Of a DNA stretch of 64,000 nt, positions 29,391-39,292 are shown in pieces. This DNA is from Gammaproteobacteria bacterium (lineage in GTDB: Bacteria; Pseudomonadota; Gammaproteobacteria; Xanthomonadales; Marinicellaceae). The stretch is taken from NCBI GenBank assembly GCA_041395445.1, contig JAWLAO010000005.1:156244-220243 (forward strand). Reading direction: 5' to 3'. Numbering within the stretch: position 1 is the first letter of the stretch; each line of letters begins with the position of its first letter. The position numbers were made by a program, and so were the translations under genes. Below the pieces are notes generated by a model, which saw only the letters and a list, made by a program, of their open reading frames with translations, did no database searches and was not told the origin of the DNA.

Positions 29391-30086
29391 TTACGTTTTA
29401 TCTTCAAATTTGGTGTAATGAGTGACTATGACAACGACCAACAATGGTAATAGAACTGCTTTCGTTAATAAATAAAAAAGGTTCATCCATTCATTGATTT
29501 CAACACGAGAAACCTGTGAGAAAATCATTTCGCCATAAGGATTGTTTTGAAAAAATAGGCTCATTGCAAAATTTGAACCGGTATGCATACCTAATGGCAT
29601 GATGATGGATTGAGTTTTGTGATAAGTATATGCCCACGAAGCTCCAATCAAACCAGTCAGTAAAAGTACATAAATCAAAGCAATGATTTTGACTTCTCCA
29701 TTGAACATTCCATAGGAAAACCAATGATAAGCCCCAAAAATTATTGAAGAAATCACAATGGCTTTGATTGCTCCCAATTTTCTAATCAAGAGATACAATA
29801 TAGCCCCTCTGAAAACTAAATCTTCGGTAAGAGCTGATTTCAAATAATACCAGAACGATTGAAAAAGAGCATTAGGGTTAATGATAACCTGCTGCCATTG
29901 AATGGAATAAACCAAAGTGTCCGTCATTACCGTAATCAGGCTCAATACAAATAAAAGTACAAAACCTAAAACAAACTGCAACAATCTCAACGGCACAGGA
30001 GTTGACCCCAAAACCATTAAATTTTTTTCTGCAATGAAATGTAATAACGCCCATGACAGCAATAAGATTAACAATATTCCTAGCAT
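29391..30086 (-). CDS. CPBP-family intramembrane metalloprotease (Abi domain)
   Basis: A 231-residue membrane protein with about seven hydrophobic segments. It has the CPBP motifs: SALTEDLVFRGAILY (motif 1, normally EExxxR; here E-D-x-x-x-R), SSIIFGAYHW (FxxxH) and GMHTGSNF (HxxxN). The family includes CAAX-prenyl endopeptidase-like proteins and bacteriocin immunity proteins. The target here is unknown. The second Glu of motif 1 is Asp, a conservative change. Confidence 0.85.
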   Translation of the reverse strand: MLGILLILLLSWALLHFIAEKNLMVLGSTPVPLRLLQFVLGFVLLFVLSLITVMTDTLVYSIQWQQVIINPNALFQSFWYYLKSALTEDLVFRGAILYLLIRKLGAIKAIVISSIIFGAYHWFSYGMFNGEVKIIALIYVLLLTGLIGASWAYTYHKTQSIIMPLGMHTGSNFAMSLFFQNNPYGEMIFSQVSRVEINEWMNLFYLLTKAVLLPLLVVVIVTHYTKFEDKT

Positions 30087-30178
30087 TTCAGACTCTTGAC
30101 TACAATATTTATATTGAAACTGGGGGCGGATTCGAAGAGGAAATCATTGAGTTTTATGGCATGCTTCATCATATAACA

Positions 30179-30222
30179 TCCATTATCAATTAATAATTAC
30201 TAATCTGCAATGAATAATAGGA
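30179..30222. repeat. AT-rich dispersed spacer repeat
   Basis: CATTATCAATTAATAATTACTAATCTGCAATGAATAATAGG resembles the spacer at 36377-36436 (TTATCAATTAACAATC...GTGCAATGAATGATG). It lies in the 219-base gap between the CPBP gene and the helicase gene, where nothing else is seen. Confidence 0.5.
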
Positions 30223-30305
30223 TACAGATTCAGTTCTTAAAGGACTGGTATAAATATAAGAGAAAATCCATTGTTCCAGATTGCACTGATTTCCTCCTTT
30301 GCCAG

Positions 30306-31766
30306 TTAAGGTTTTTTAATCTTAGTTTTAGGCTTGGAAGTTCTATGCTTAGTAAAAGAAGGCTTTGCTGGCGAATTTCGCTTTGATTTATAGGTTTTTT
30401 TCTTAGTCGTCTTGCGCCCGGCATCATTTTCAGATTTGGACTTTTTCCAGGGGTTCGGAGTTTTCTTTTTAGCTTTCTTGCTACTATCCTTTGTGGATTT
30501 TTTTTCTTCTTCCGACCGATTCGCCCATTTGGCTTTGACGGAAGCTTTGACAAAGTTCTTTGGCTTAGGACGTTTTATCTTTTTGGGTTGAGTCGTTGTC
30601 TTTTTTACAACTTCTTTAGATTGTGGCACATCATGACTGGGTTCAAAATCATCAACATACTCTCTTTTCAGCTTTCTGCCAATTAGTCTTTCAATATCAA
30701 ACAATTGCTGAAATTCATCGGCGCTGACCAATGACACAGCTTCACCTTCTTCACCGGCACGACCGGTACGACCAATGCGATGCACATAATCTTCAGGAAC
30801 ATTGGGTAAATCCATATTAACAACGTGTGGTAACTGATCAATATCAATTCCACGGGCGGCAATATCAGTTGCCACTAAGACTCGTATTTTTCCTTCCTTA
30901 AATCCAGCCAGTGCACGGGTTCTGGCACCCTGAGACTTATTTCCATGAATAGCTGCTGCATTGATACCATATTGTTCAAGATATTTTGTCAGACGATTGG
31001 CTCCGTGTTTGGTTCGGCAAAACACGAGAACCTGTTGCCATCGTCCTTGCGAAATCAAATGCATCAGCAGTTCGGGTTTGCGTATTTTATCCACCGGATG
31101 AACGACTTGAGAGACTTTTTCTGCAGTACTGTTGGGTGGATTTACTGAAATTTCTGTAGGGTTATGAGTAAAATCCTGAGCCAGCTTTCGGATATCTTTG
31201 GAAAAAGTGGCTGAAAACAGTAGGTTTTGGCGTTTCTCAGGCAATAATTTTATGATGCGTTTGAGGTCATGAATAAAGCCCATATCCAACATACGGTCGG
31301 CTTCATCCAGAACCAGGACTTGCAAATCATCAAAGCGCACTGCATTCTGAGTGTACAAATCCAGCAAACGCCCCGGAGTCGCGACCAAAATATCAACACC
31401 TTTGCATAGCCTTTGCATCTGAGGGTTAATTTTGACACCACCATAAACTACTGCTGAGCTCAGCTCCATGTATTTACCGTAAGTGATAATGCTGGATTCA
31501 ACTTGTGCTGCTAGCTCGCGTGTCGGGGTTAGAATCAGTGTTCTTGCATTATTAGCCTTGGCTCTTGAACCTTGACTTAATAATTCCAAAATGGGTAATG
31601 TAAAACCGGCAGTTTTACCTGTCCCGGTTTGTGCAGCCGCCATCACATCTTTGCCTTTCAAAATAGCAGGAATTGCCTTTGCCTGAATCGGTGAAGGAGT
31701 GGTGTATCCTTGATCTGAAACTGCTTTTTGTAGAGGGTCAGATAAACCCAATTCGGAAAATTTCAT
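30306..31766 (-). CDS. DEAD-box ATP-dependent RNA helicase, RhlE-like
   Basis: A 486-residue helicase: Q motif (SPIQAKAIP), Walker A AAQTGTGKTAGF, DEAD motif VLDEADRMLDMGF, SAT, and motif VI HRIGRTGRAGEEGEA. The core ends near residue 370; the last 115 residues are a very basic Lys-rich tail, common in RhlE/DbpA-like helicases acting on structured RNA such as rRNA. Confident as a DEAD-box helicase; the RhlE label is by overall similarity. Confidence 0.93.
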   Translation of the reverse strand: MKFSELGLSDPLQKAVSDQGYTTPSPIQAKAIPAILKGKDVMAAAQTGTGKTAGFTLPILELLSQGSRAKANNARTLILTPTRELAAQVESSIITYGKYMELSSAVVYGGVKINPQMQRLCKGVDILVATPGRLLDLYTQNAVRFDDLQVLVLDEADRMLDMGFIHDLKRIIKLLPEKRQNLLFSATFSKDIRKLAQDFTHNPTEISVNPPNSTAEKVSQVVHPVDKIRKPELLMHLISQGRWQQVLVFCRTKHGANRLTKYLEQYGINAAAIHGNKSQGARTRALAGFKEGKIRVLVATDIAARGIDIDQLPHVVNMDLPNVPEDYVHRIGRTGRAGEEGEAVSLVSADEFQQLFDIERLIGRKLKREYVDDFEPSHDVPQSKEVVKKTTTQPKKIKRPKPKNFVKASVKAKWANRSEEEKKSTKDSSKKAKKKTPNPWKKSKSENDAGRKTTKKKTYKSKRNSPAKPSFTKHRTSKPKTKIKKP

Positions 31767-31860
31767 AATGTTCTCAATGTTTTATTCCACCAGTAGTGGT
31801 GGGAGGCGTACTTTAACAGAGCGACTGTGCTTTTTCTATAACAGATTGACAAAACCCACA

Positions 31861-32319
31861 CTATTCATCCACAGCAGTACAAGAGTGCTTATTGTAGCTT
31901 TGTGAATCATATTGCCTGTGCACCAACCATTTCTGCCGGCAACTTTTGCATTGATAAATAACTTTGCTGTCTTCATATCCGGCAGCATAAAATCCTTCAA
32001 TTTCCTCAAGCTTTTCCAGATTCTTCGGATCACAGCGCAAGCCTTCATATCTGGAGATGTGTTTGCTAAAACCACATGGAATCAGAAAGCCAAACTCTTC
32101 AGCCTCAAATACAGTAAACTCCAAAGTGTACGGTTTGCCATTTTCAAGAGTTATCCTCACAACATCACCCGGTTCTGTCCAGTACACCTGACCCTCAACC
32201 TCAAAGCATTTCACTAAACCCTGATCAGATGAGTAAAACACAGCCGTTGAATCGGTATCAGGGATCCACTTGAGAGAGATTTTATGCAATTGTTTGAGGT
32301 TTGTATAATTCAATCTCAC
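31861..32319 (-). CDS. Hypothetical protein coupled to hsdR, possible zinc ribbon
   Basis: A 152-residue protein I do not recognise. It starts with a GTG that overlaps the hsdR stop (ATGTGA), so it is probably translated with hsdR. The first 90 residues are beta-rich; the C-terminus has YQCKSCRQKWLVHRQ, a C-x2-C that could pair with Cys/His further on (HSC) in a small metal site. Its position as the last gene of the hsd locus hints at a link to the restriction system, but no function can be given. Confidence 0.6.
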   Translation of the reverse strand: MRLNYTNLKQLHKISLKWIPDTDSTAVFYSSDQGLVKCFEVEGQVYWTEPGDVVRITLENGKPYTLEFTVFEAEEFGFLIPCGFSKHISRYEGLRCDPKNLEKLEEIEGFYAAGYEDSKVIYQCKSCRQKWLVHRQYDSQSYNKHSCTAVDE

Positions 32320-35136
32320 ATCCCTATCCCATTAATAAAAGTATCAACATAGTCGGTGACTTTTTGGATCAGGCGTTCGGCGGTGGTTTTGCGTTCGGAC
32401 AGTTTGGGGCGTTGTTTCATCATGGCGATGACATCATCGCGCAGGGGTTCGCGTTGGGTGTAGAGAAAATCTCCGATAACTGACTCCAACTTGTTCGGGT
32501 CAAGGTGTTCGGTTTCGGAGAAGACTTTGATGGCGCGTTGCTTTTCAGATTCCCAGAACTCCTGAAAGGCATCGGGTACTGATTCGGCATCGGAGATCAG
32601 GGGCAGGTGTTTGTTGATAAACTTTTCAATCAGCTCTCTTTTACTGCGCAATTCCAATTCACCCATCGTGGCATCCAGAATTTTATTTATCTCAGTTTCC
32701 TTGTCGTTTTCCGGTGTGTCTTTGAGGCCTTTCAGCAGATTCACAATGTAAGTGACATTGATTTCATCACGGTGAATGAGTTCCAGTTCAAAGTCGATAT
32801 CATCCAGTATTGAGACTTTGTCCTTGCTCTTATGACCTCTAACTTTGTCGTATAAATCCAGATATTTGCTCTTGAAATCCTCAAAAGTCTGTTCACTCAT
32901 CTGCAAATCATCAAAACTGAAATCCGTAAAACTGGCAAGCACATTCCTGATGCGCATCAGCTCACGAAAGGCCTTGATAAACTCAAATTCTTCCTCTTCA
33001 GTAAGCAACTCATTGACATCATCCACATCGCTGACTGTAGCTCTTAAATTCGCATACGCCTTGTTAAATTCATCGATAAAATCTTCATATGGCGGCATAA
33101 TGATTTCATCCTTGTTATCCAGAGATGAGAACAGCCGAATGGCATCATTAGTGGCTCCCTTAAGATTACGGAAACAAACGATATTGCCCTGGGATTTGAG
33201 TTCATCCAAAATACGGTTGGTGCGTGAAAACGCCTGAATCAAACCGTGATATTTCAGGTTTTTATCGACATAAAGTGTATTCAAATGCTTGCTGTCAAAA
33301 CCGGTGAGAAACATATTCACCACCAGCAAAACATCAATCTGCTTGTCTTTGACACGCTTAGCAATATCGTTGTAATAGTTGTAAAACGATTTGGAATCTT
33401 TGGTGGTGAAATTGGTGCTAAACTGATTGTTATACTCACCAATAAATTGCTCCAGATGGTCACGGCTGTGAGAAAAATAACTGCCGCTTTCTTCAGCCGC
33501 TTTCAGAGCCTGAAAATCCACATCGGATTCACCCAAACCCAAAGCATTTTTGTCTTCTTCATTGGCTTGATAGGAATAAATGGTTGCCAGTCTGAGACTG
33601 TGTTCCCCCCGGGCTTTTTTCTGTAAAAACAGCTGATAATATTCAATCAAAATCTCTACACTGGACACACAGAAAATCGCAGTGAAGGTTTTATTGTGTG
33701 TTTTGCGGTGATGATTTTCGATGATGTAATCGGTGACCAGATTCAACCGGGCATGGGAGTTAAACACTTCCTCTTCATTTATGTCCTCGACCTTTTCGTC
33801 AAAGATATCCTGTTTTTGTTTGAAGGTATTGATGTACTCGATGGAAAACTTCAAAACATTCTCATCCCGAATCGCATCGGTGATGACATACTTGTGCAGA
33901 CATTGACCAAACAGCATTCCCGTGGTGCGCTTGCCCATCTCATTGGTCATGGCGTTTTCTTCAAAAATGGGCGTTCCGGTAAAGCCAAACATCTGAGAAG
34001 CCTCAAAAAACTCTTTAATCTTGCCGTGAGTCGCACCAAATTGACTGCGATGACACTCATCAAAGATAAACACCAACTTTTCCTTTTGCAAATGCTGCAA
34101 TTGATTCAAAAATTGAAATTTGGAGATGGCATTATTCAGCTTTTGAATGGTCGTGACAATCAGGCGGGTATCATCTGCCAATTGTCCGACCAAAGTGCCT
34201 GTGTTTTCTGTGGCATCAATACTGCCTTTGGCAAAATTATTAAACTCCTTGCTGGTCTGATAATCCAGATCTTTGCGATCCACCACAAACACCACTTTAT
34301 GAACTGCGGGCAGGGCGGTCAGAATTTGCGCCGTTTTAAAAGAGGTCAGTGTCTTACCTGATCCGGTGGTGTGCCAGATATAACCGTAATCATCAGAATT
34401 TTTCACCTGATTGACAATCGCTTCGGTGGCGTAATACTGATAAGGTCGCAACACCATCAGCATCTTTTCGGTCTCATTGAGAACAATATACTGACTGATC
34501 ATTTTGAGCAGATGATGCGGTTGCATAAACTCAGCTGCAAAGTCAGTGAGATTCGTGATGAGCTTATTGTCCTGGGAGGTCCAGTAAAAGGTCTGCTTAA
34601 AAGATCGTGAAGCTATCGCATTGTTGGCAAAATACTTGCTGTTGACTCCGTTACTGATAACAAACAACTGCACAAACTGAAACAAACCATGCCCCGACCA
34701 GTAAGAATGCTTCTCATAACGATTGATTTGATTGAACGCCTCCTTCACCTCCAATCCGCGGCGTTTCAGTTCCACCTGCACCAAAGGCAAACCGTTGATG
34801 AGCAAAGTCACATCATAACGGTTGTCATAACGCCCCTGCATGCGCACCTGTTGCGTGACCTGAAAGATGTTCTTCTGAGGATGAAACCCATCCAGCAACT
34901 GCACCGTGCGTGTCTCACCCTCGCTATCGGTATAAGTCACCCGATCCCGCAGGATTTTGGCACGATTGAAAATACTGCCCTTATTGATATTGTTCAGAAT
35001 CTGCTTGAACTCATGGTCAGATAATTTGACCTCATTCAAGCGTTCTAATTGAACTTTGAAATTCGCCACCAACTCCGCATCATTGGTGATGACCTTCCCC
35101 CCGAATTAATACCAGATTTTGGATGAGAATTTCATC

Positions 35137-35955
35137 TTATGCTGCCTGTTTTGCAAAGTCCACCGGTGATAAATAATTTAGTGAACTATGTGGTCTTTTT
35201 GTATTGTAATGATTCCTCCATTGCATGATTAATTCTTTGGCTTCTTCTATATTTTTGAACCAATATTGGTTCAGGCATTCACTTCTGAATTTACCGTTCA
35301 GACTTTCAACAAATGCATTCTGAATTGGTTTTCCAGGCTGAATAAAGCCCAACTTTACTCCTGTTTGTTGTTGCCAGTAATACATGGTCTTGCATGTAAA
35401 TTCTGTGCCGTTATCACATGTTATCTGATTCGGTTTCTTTCTCTGATCAATCAGTCTGTCTAAAAAATCCGCTACTTGACGGCCATTTATTGAGAATGAA
35501 ACCAGCTGACCGATAACCTGACGAGAATAATCATCTATGACATTAAGTACCCTGAACCGTCTTCCATTTGCCAGTTGATCACTGACAAAATCCATAGACC
35601 ATCTCATATCCACTGATGAAGGCATCACCATTGGCAACCTTGGCCGAACCAGTTTTTTTCGTTTTCGTGTCCGTACTTGCAAGCCAAGCTCTTTGTATAT
35701 ACGATAAGTCCGCTTGCGATTGCAAACCAAACCCTCTGTTTTTAGAATACTGTGTAAAAACAAATAGCCATAACTGGGATGCCTTTTAGCTAATTCCAGC
35801 AAACGTAATCTGATACTTTTATCCTTGTCAGATTTATGATGATATCTGAAACCGCTCCGACTGATGCCTGCCAATTTACATGATGACCTTTCACTAAGAT
35901 GAAAGGTTTTCTTCATGTGTTTGGCTATCTGCCTTTTACCAGCAGGCTTTACCAC
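35137..35955 (-). CDS. IS3-family transposase OrfB (DDE integrase domain)
   Basis: A 272-residue protein with an HTH_21-like N-terminus (RSSCKLAGISRSGFRYH, then RHPSYGYLFLHSILK) and an rve integrase core: first Asp in WSMDFVSDQL, second Asp in ITCDNGTEF, Glu in NAFVESLNGKFRSECLN. It ends with the common YLSPVDFA. The start codon is GTG and overlaps the end of orfA by 7 bases; a ribosomal frameshift between the two frames would give the fused transposase typical of IS3 elements. Confidence 0.95.
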   Translation of the reverse strand: MVKPAGKRQIAKHMKKTFHLSERSSCKLAGISRSGFRYHHKSDKDKSIRLRLLELAKRHPSYGYLFLHSILKTEGLVCNRKRTYRIYKELGLQVRTRKRKKLVRPRLPMVMPSSVDMRWSMDFVSDQLANGRRFRVLNVIDDYSRQVIGQLVSFSINGRQVADFLDRLIDQRKKPNQITCDNGTEFTCKTMYYWQQQTGVKLGFIQPGKPIQNAFVESLNGKFRSECLNQYWFKNIEEAKELIMQWRNHYNTKRPHSSLNYLSPVDFAKQAA

Positions 35956-36215
35956 TTTTTTGAGAGAACATCCCTCATTGCTTCATTCTCAAGAAGCTTT
36001 TCAGCCAGTAGCTTTTTCAATTTAGCATTTTCATGTTCCAATTCTTTGAGCCTTTTGGCTTCTGAAACTTCCAATCCCGCATACTTGCTTCGCCAGTTGT
36101 AGAAAGTGCCGTTGGAAATTCCAAGCTGGCGACAAATGTCATCAACCTTCACTCCGGATTCATGCTGCTTGATAGCTCTGATTATTTGTTCTTCTGTAAA
36201 TCGTTTTTTCTTCAT
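35949..36215 (-). CDS. IS3-family transposase OrfA (helix-turn-helix)
   Basis: An 88-residue protein: MKKKRFTEEQIIRAIKQHES, an HTH (VDDICRQLGISNGTFYNWR) and a leucine-zipper-like C-terminus (LKELEHENAKLKKLLAEKLL). It binds the element ends and dimerises. The sequence is of the IS407-group type. It is intact and overlaps orfB. Confidence 0.95.
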   Translation of the reverse strand: MKKKRFTEEQIIRAIKQHESGVKVDDICRQLGISNGTFYNWRSKYAGLEVSEAKRLKELEHENAKLKKLLAEKLLENEAMRDVLSKKW

Positions 36216-36372
36216 TTTGAGATCTCCTGCGTTGTAGTTTAATTGGAAATCTCATCCTTGTCATGGTTCTTTTTTTGGGGGGAAGGTCAGTGACACTCAC
36301 CCGCTCATAGCCCAACTTCACCAACTGCGTGATGAGATTGTTTTCAAGGATGTGTTCGGGTTGGGTGGTCAT

Positions 36373-36690
36373 AGGTTGTATATTATCAATTAACAATCAA
36401 CAATGTGCAATGAATGATGAGTAATGTGTAATTAATAATTTGTACGAGTACACTTCTTATTTTTCCCCTCTCGAGAGGGGGCAGGGGTGTGTTTTTCAAT
36501 TAACAATTTGCATTTAGTAATTATCACTGTCCATTCTTAATTGGTCTCGTCATATCGACAAAGCGAAGCGCATGGAGAAAAATTCTTCTGGAAAGAATTT
36601 TCACGCAAGCCCTCAGGGACGAGGGTAAGTATCATGGACGATACGCATATATCTCAATAACTTTAGTCAATTGACTCTGACCGCGTTTAT
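36373..36690. other. Repeat-rich gap upstream of hsdR
   Basis: No gene is seen in these 318 bases. They hold an AT-rich spacer (36377-36436, TTAACAATCAACAATGTGCAATGAA type), the palindrome CCCCTCTCGAGAGGGG at 36465-36480 next to CAGGGGTGTG, a reversed copy of the CTTCGCTTAGTCGATATGAC repeat (about 36547-36571), and a 9-bp hairpin with arms AAAATTCTT/AAGAATTTT (36579-36601, loop CTGGA). The same three repeat types also surround and enter hsdS about 10 kb away. Confidence 0.7.
36465..36480. repeat. Dispersed palindrome CCCCTCTCGAGAGGGG
   Basis: A perfect 16-bp palindrome. On the minus strand it is preceded by CACACCCCTGC, matching the ACACACCCCTGA lead-in of the copies at 6635-6664 and 46639-46666. 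Confidence 0.8.
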
Positions 36691-37344
36691 TCACAAAACA
36701 AAACTACCAGTGATTATTGAATCCACGCATGTGTAGTGCCAATTTGTTTTTTGTTTGACTTTGTAACTTATTGTTTCTATACCTTTGAAACTAGATGGTT
36801 TCTCCGAATTGTAAATTAATGTTCGTTTAGCAGGAATATGATTAGTCAATTTAACGAAAAGCTTTTGATAGTCTTTTCCTCCCAGAAAATACAGTTCTCC
36901 AGAATAGTCTTCCTCCAAAAAAACAAAATCTTTGTATTTGTCTGACTGCTTCCTTCTTTTCGACTTTTCAGCGCTCCCGGAAAAAGTAATGTCATAGCCA
37001 GGCAATAAGTAATCTGATCTCACCAATCCCCAACCAGCAGACAAGATATAAACATTTTCTTCTCCCAAAAAATCAATTAGTTTTTTATATGCTGAAGGTC
37101 TATAGAGTTCATATGCCTTTAAAAAATTAAGCGGATTTGTGTTGTATTCATTAAGGTTATAATCAAACAATTTGTCTCGCCAAGATTTACCATTTGATGT
37201 CAAATCATCCGGTTTTTGAAAGCTATAAAATTCACTATCTTCACATAGAGTAGGCTGAGCCACAAATACAACTTCTTTTCCTTTATCATTAACAAAAGAT
37301 CCACAATTGTGTTTAGTCCCTGCACATTGAATAACTATTTTCAT
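36691..37344 (-). CDS. DUF6884/YaaA-like hypothetical protein of the defence island
   Basis: A 217-residue protein opening IVIQCAGTKHNCGSF, with a middle part AYELYRPSAYKKLIDFLGEE and VYILSAGWGLVRSDYLLPGY. The pattern (Cys-Gly start, LY-x-S/P, ILSAGWGL, Y) resembles DUF6884 proteins often found in phage and defence loci; no activity can be assigned. Its ATG overlaps the restored stop of the GIY-YIG-like gene (ATGA), so the two probably form a coupled pair. Similarity to DUF6884 is from memory and moderate. Confidence 0.55.
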   Translation of the reverse strand: MKIVIQCAGTKHNCGSFVNDKGKEVVFVAQPTLCEDSEFYSFQKPDDLTSNGKSWRDKLFDYNLNEYNTNPLNFLKAYELYRPSAYKKLIDFLGEENVYILSAGWGLVRSDYLLPGYDITFSGSAEKSKRRKQSDKYKDFVFLEEDYSGELYFLGGKDYQKLFVKLTNHIPAKRTLIYNSEKPSSFKGIETISYKVKQKTNWHYTCVDSIITGSFVL

Positions 37345-38023
37345 CTGATTCTCCCTTTATCAACTTTTTTAATGTAATTCTCAAGAATATCAACAAAATT
37401 TGACTCAGGTTGCTTATCAACATGAACTTGATTCCAAAGACCTGATTGGATTACTTTTGGGCGACTTGAGTACAAACCAAGCCATTTTTTTGATGCACCA
37501 TAAAAACCATCGGTACTGCTACCACTAAGTAATGCAATAGAATTTTTTTCAACATAATTTCTAAAGCTGTTTGGACTGGCCTCATCATTTACAGGTAAGA
37601 AAGTGAAGGGGATTTTTCAATATAGGATGTTACCTGCCTCTCCAGTTCAATTTCAGAATCTCTAATTTCCTTTGTGCTTGAGCTACCAATACTCCACTTC
37701 GGGAAGTCCAATCCCTGTTGTTTACAAATAGCATCTCCCACTAATAATCTGAAAATCGACCCCCTATGATTACCTCCTCCTGTACTTACAACACCCTTAT
37801 GTTGTGATAATCGCTTCCATAATGTCGATTTTGAGTTTTCTTTCAGAGCATGAGTACCAACTCTGGTTACACGTAAACTATTTGATGCTTCATAATCATC
37901 AAAAAAGAAATAAACACCTCTTGTTGGCCAGTTCATGCGACCATTCACCTCGGAAAGTTGATAAACCCCTATTTTCGATTTCAAATCATCAATACATTGA
38001 TAAAAATTATTTATTTCACTCAT
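37341..38023 (-). pseudogene. GIY-YIG-like nuclease-family protein, single-base frameshift
   Basis: The first 134 or so codons read RGVYFFFDDYE (GIY-like, about 35-45), RVTRVGTHAL (YIG-like, about 51-60), LWKRLSQHKG and GGGNHRGSIFRLLVGDA, then stop at 37589. Shifting one base near 37600-37612 continues FTFLPVNDEASPNSFRNYVE, SIALLSG, WLGLYSS and SGLWNQVHV to a TGA at 37341 that overlaps the next ATG. The span is 683 bases, one short of 228 codons. The intact protein would have about 227 residues. The lost base lies by T5 and C4 runs, so sequencing error is possible. Confidence 0.75.
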
Positions 38024-38029
38024 ATATCA

Positions 38030-39243
38030 TTAACCAAAACTTTCAATAACACCATTAACTATTTTCACAATGTTTTGGAAATGCTTATCACCAGTTACCG
38101 TAAAAAAATCTTTTAGTTTCTTATCCAACTCCTTTTTAACCTCTTCGATATTATCAAAGTCGATTTCTTTGTTTATCAGATCAAACTGTGTCACATGACT
38201 GTGCCTTTTTGCTAAGGATTTTATGTTTTTGTTTTTGATTCCGGCTTTATTTATGGCATCGAAAACGGCCTGTCTGAAGCCTACATGTGCTTTATCAGTT
38301 GGTCCAATGACTAAATCGACCACAATCCTTTGAGACCTATTAACTATTTCGAACAATAAAACATGCCTGGAGTCTGTCCATTTACTGTCTTTGCATCTTA
38401 AAAAAGGATATTTACTTTGATTCCAGTCTTTTGCAGAAAACCGAACATAAGTTTTGGTGCTGTGATCAACCTCAATACCATAATAAGCTGACTTATCCTT
38501 TAAGTGATTTTCCAAATGATCTTTTATTTCTAATAATGCATCAGGTTTGTTCTCAAAGATTAAATCCAGTGCTTGTTTATGTTCTTTGTAAATGGCTTGG
38601 CAAAGTTTTGTGATTGTAGTGTGTGTCATGATGTGCCTTTCTATGATTTCTTTGTATTGACTGATGGCAAAGTGGATGTCCTGGCCTATTGTTTCTTTGT
38701 GTTCATTTAATAATTGTTTCAGGGTATCGAACACCTCTGAATAGGAAAATGAAATCCAGGTGTCAGCATTATCATCAGAAGCATCTATACCTTCTTTTGT
38801 TAAAAATACGAACAGTTGCTTTTTACATTTGGGAAAGTGACTCTTAACTGCCTTAAAATAATCTCCCAACTGATCCTTGGACTCGCCACATCAATTTTAT
38901 TTTCAATGGCACAAACAAACTCAGACTGCTCAGATACAATCAATATATCAATGTTCTTCCACTCCCTGCGAATTTGAATGTCATCATAGTTCAACAGGTC
39001 TATATCAATGACTGAGACAGCATCAGTCTTCTCTGCGACTCGAAATAAAAACGGCTTAATAAAACGATCAAAAAGTTGATGATTGGCAGAAGGGTCGAGT
39101 AAAAAAGCTAAAAAGTCTGAATGGCGTAATTCCCTGCGAACAGCGCCTATGGATTCAAAGATATTAAAACCACCAAATTGAGACTCCAATTTACGCAGGT
39201 TTGGGTCTTTGATGAGGTTTTCTATGGCGGTTTTGTCTTCCAA
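38030..39243 (-). pseudogene. PD-(D/E)XK nuclease-superfamily protein, single-base frameshift
   Basis: Frame one (from 39243) reads RRELRHSDFLAFLLDPSANH, then the nuclease core KNIDILIVSE (Asp99) and CAIENKID (Glu114-x-Lys116). About 38876-38884 one base is missing. The next frame reads SKDQLGDYFKAVKSHFPKCK and LFVFLTKEG through to 38030. The span of 1,214 bases is one short of 405 codons. This is the PDDEXK_4-like family often seen in defence loci. Its first 30 codons are duplicated at 43051-43131. It follows draG by 49 bases. Confidence 0.8.
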
Positions 39244-39281
39244 TTAAATTCTCTTTGTTTGTTGATTTACCTTTTAAAGGG
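39163..39281. repeat. Direct repeat copy 1 (start of the PD-(D/E)XK gene)
   Basis: About 115 bases closely match 43051-43165, from ATTAAAACCACCAAATTGAG to TTTAAAGGG, including the first 27 codons and leader of the nuclease gene. The two copies bracket the helicase-darT-draG genes. Confidence 0.85.
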
Positions 39282-39292
39282 TACTGGTACAT

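Larger units (their letters stand above)
35090..36289 (-). mobile_element. IS3-family (IS407-like) insertion sequence in hsdR
   Basis: A 1,200-base element with 13-bp perfect inverted repeats, TGACCTTCCCCCC (35090-35102) and GGGGGGAAGGTCA (36277-36289), flanked by GTGA on each side (35086-35089, 36290-36293). It holds orfA and orfB of an IS3-family transposase. The orfA sequence and the 4-bp duplication fit the IS407 group. Both frames are intact and the ends are perfect, so the insertion looks recent and the element may be active. Confidence 0.95.
32316..36372 (-). pseudogene. hsdR: Type I restriction enzyme R subunit, interrupted by an IS3-family element
   Basis: The N-terminus (MTTQPEHILENNLITQLVKL) lies at 36294-36372 and the rest at 32316-35089. 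Removing the IS (35090-36289) and one GTGA copy leaves 2,853 bases, exactly 951 codons, reading YERVSVTNDAELVANF across the join. Motifs in the large part: nuclease RYDVTLLI..LVQVELK, Walker A HTTGSGKTLTSF, DECHRSQFG and TGFDSKHLN. HsdR is the motor-nuclease of type I restriction. Only about 28 residues are cut off, upstream of the nuclease motifs; an in-frame TTG at 35072 could start a nearly full protein. Confidence 0.93.

Noticed and set aside
36294..36396. Short independent gene at 36160-36396
   Set aside because: It is the N-terminus of hsdR running into the end of the IS3 element.
36540..36690. Small RNA gene upstream of hsdR
   Set aside because: There is a hairpin but no promoter or terminator pair, and the sequence is made of dispersed repeats.
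38800..38869. Separate gene starting MGDYFKAV at 38869
   Set aside because: The start is a TTG inside the upstream nuclease frame; translation across one missing base gives one continuous PDDEXK protein.
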